In this document: piece by piece, positions 63,699 to 64,000 of the stretch | Layout of the letters: each line of letters begins with the position of its first letter | Position numbering within the stretch: position 1 is the stretch's first letter | NCBI RefSeq assembly: GCF_020423045.1 | Contig: NZ_CP081943.1 | Coordinates: 1,240,001-1,304,000, forward strand | Source of the DNA: Pseudomonas sp. MM213 | GTDB lineage: Bacteria > Pseudomonadota > Gammaproteobacteria > Pseudomonadales > Pseudomonadaceae | Direction: 5' to 3' | Length of the DNA stretch: 64,000 nucleotides | Notes under the pieces: generated by a model | Seen by the model: the letters and a program-made list of their open reading frames with translations, nothing else | Databases searched by the model: none | What the model was told of the DNA's origin: nothing | Translations under genes and position numbers: made by a program

Positions 63699-64000
63699 CT
63701 ACAGCGGCAGACAAACGCGAAACAAGGCGCCTTCGCCAATCCGGCTCTCGACGGTAATGGTACCGCCATGGGCGGTCACAATCTGTTCTGAAATAAACAA
63801 CCCCAGGCCCAGCCCGGCGACGGCGTGTTTGGCCGAAACCCGTTCGAACTGCTGGAAAATACGCTTCTGGTTTTCTTCACCAATGCCGATCCCCTGATCG
63901 CGTACGTCCACCCGCGCCTGACCGCTCTCACTGTACACCTTCACGGTGATCGGGCTCTTCGCGCCGTATCGCAAGGCGTTGGTCAGCAGGTTGGAAATCA
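63699..64000 (-). CDS. Sensor histidine kinase, C-terminal part (gene runs off the window)
   Basis: About 100 C-terminal residues. The ATPase domain is clear: N-box LISNLLTNALRYGAK, G1-box VRDQGIGIGEENQKRIFQQFERV, G2-box GLGLGLFISEQIV and the end GEGALFRVCLPL. Input domains and the phospho-accepting histidine are outside the window. It is followed by the stand-alone receiver gene at 63244 on the same strand. Confidence 0.92.
   Translation of the reverse strand, partial: ISNLLTNALRYGAKSPITVKVYSESGQARVDVRDQGIGIGEENQKRIFQQFERVSAKHAVAGLGLGLFISEQIVTAHGGTITVESRIGEGALFRVCLPL

Overview
The window looks like the chromosome of a Pseudomonas of the fluorescens group. The coding sequence is GC-rich. REP-type palindromes built on GTAGGAGC and GGCTTGC cores fill many gaps. 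Several blocks have orders known from that genus: an aprA-inh-aprD-aprE-aprF-lipase exoenzyme operon and a mexS/mexT-mexE-mexF-oprN efflux locus. I see no phage, insertion sequence, tRNA, rRNA or CRISPR array. All assignments were made by reading the sequence; no database was searched.

Layout. 1-5390: the N-terminal end of a SulP permease, a chemotaxis receptor, a formaldehyde-activating (Gfa) family enzyme, and a leftward operon of an AI-2E family permease, an uncharacterised protein and a MaoC dehydratase. 5465-19040: a FixJ/PAS-kinase two-component system divergent from a catabolic operon (acyl-CoA synthetase, DUF485 protein, ActP-type symporter, acyl-CoA dehydrogenase), followed by two OprD porins, a YcaC-like hydrolase and a PatB/MalY aminotransferase. 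Together these suggest uptake, CoA activation and first oxidation of a small organic acid. 19051-19755: a tandem array of a 126-bp unit made of inverted REP elements. 19796-27213: a hybrid PAS histidine kinase, an orphan zeta-toxin-like kinase, an XPD/DinG-like helicase coupled to a FAN1-type nuclease, and a small lipoprotein.

27313-36727: the alkaline protease/lipase type I secretion operon, in which the outer-membrane channel gene aprF carries a one-base frameshift. A divergent gene encodes a two-domain LprI/MliC-like lysozyme-inhibitor protein. 36771-41080: a polyamine-type locus (PotF-like binding protein, cupin, FAD amine oxidase, AraC regulator with an NTF2-like domain) and a DUF1652 gene. 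41144-46339: a UvrD-like helicase, a pirin and phosphoglucomutase. 46450-49900: a MocR regulator translationally coupled to a 496-residue protein I do not recognise, in an AT-richer neighbourhood.

49901-58288: mexS, mexT and mexEF-oprN, with a candidate MexT box before mexE. 58520-61827: an AaeA/AaeX/AaeB-like aromatic-acid efflux operon. 62007-64000: a membrane-anchored TPR protein, a stand-alone receiver domain and the C-terminal end of a histidine kinase.

Most worth a second look: the aprF frameshift at a homopolymer, the 126-bp array, the unknown gene plus MocR module with a possible small Cys-containing peptide gene, the hairpins in successive gaps of the catabolic operon, and the nuclease/helicase pair.
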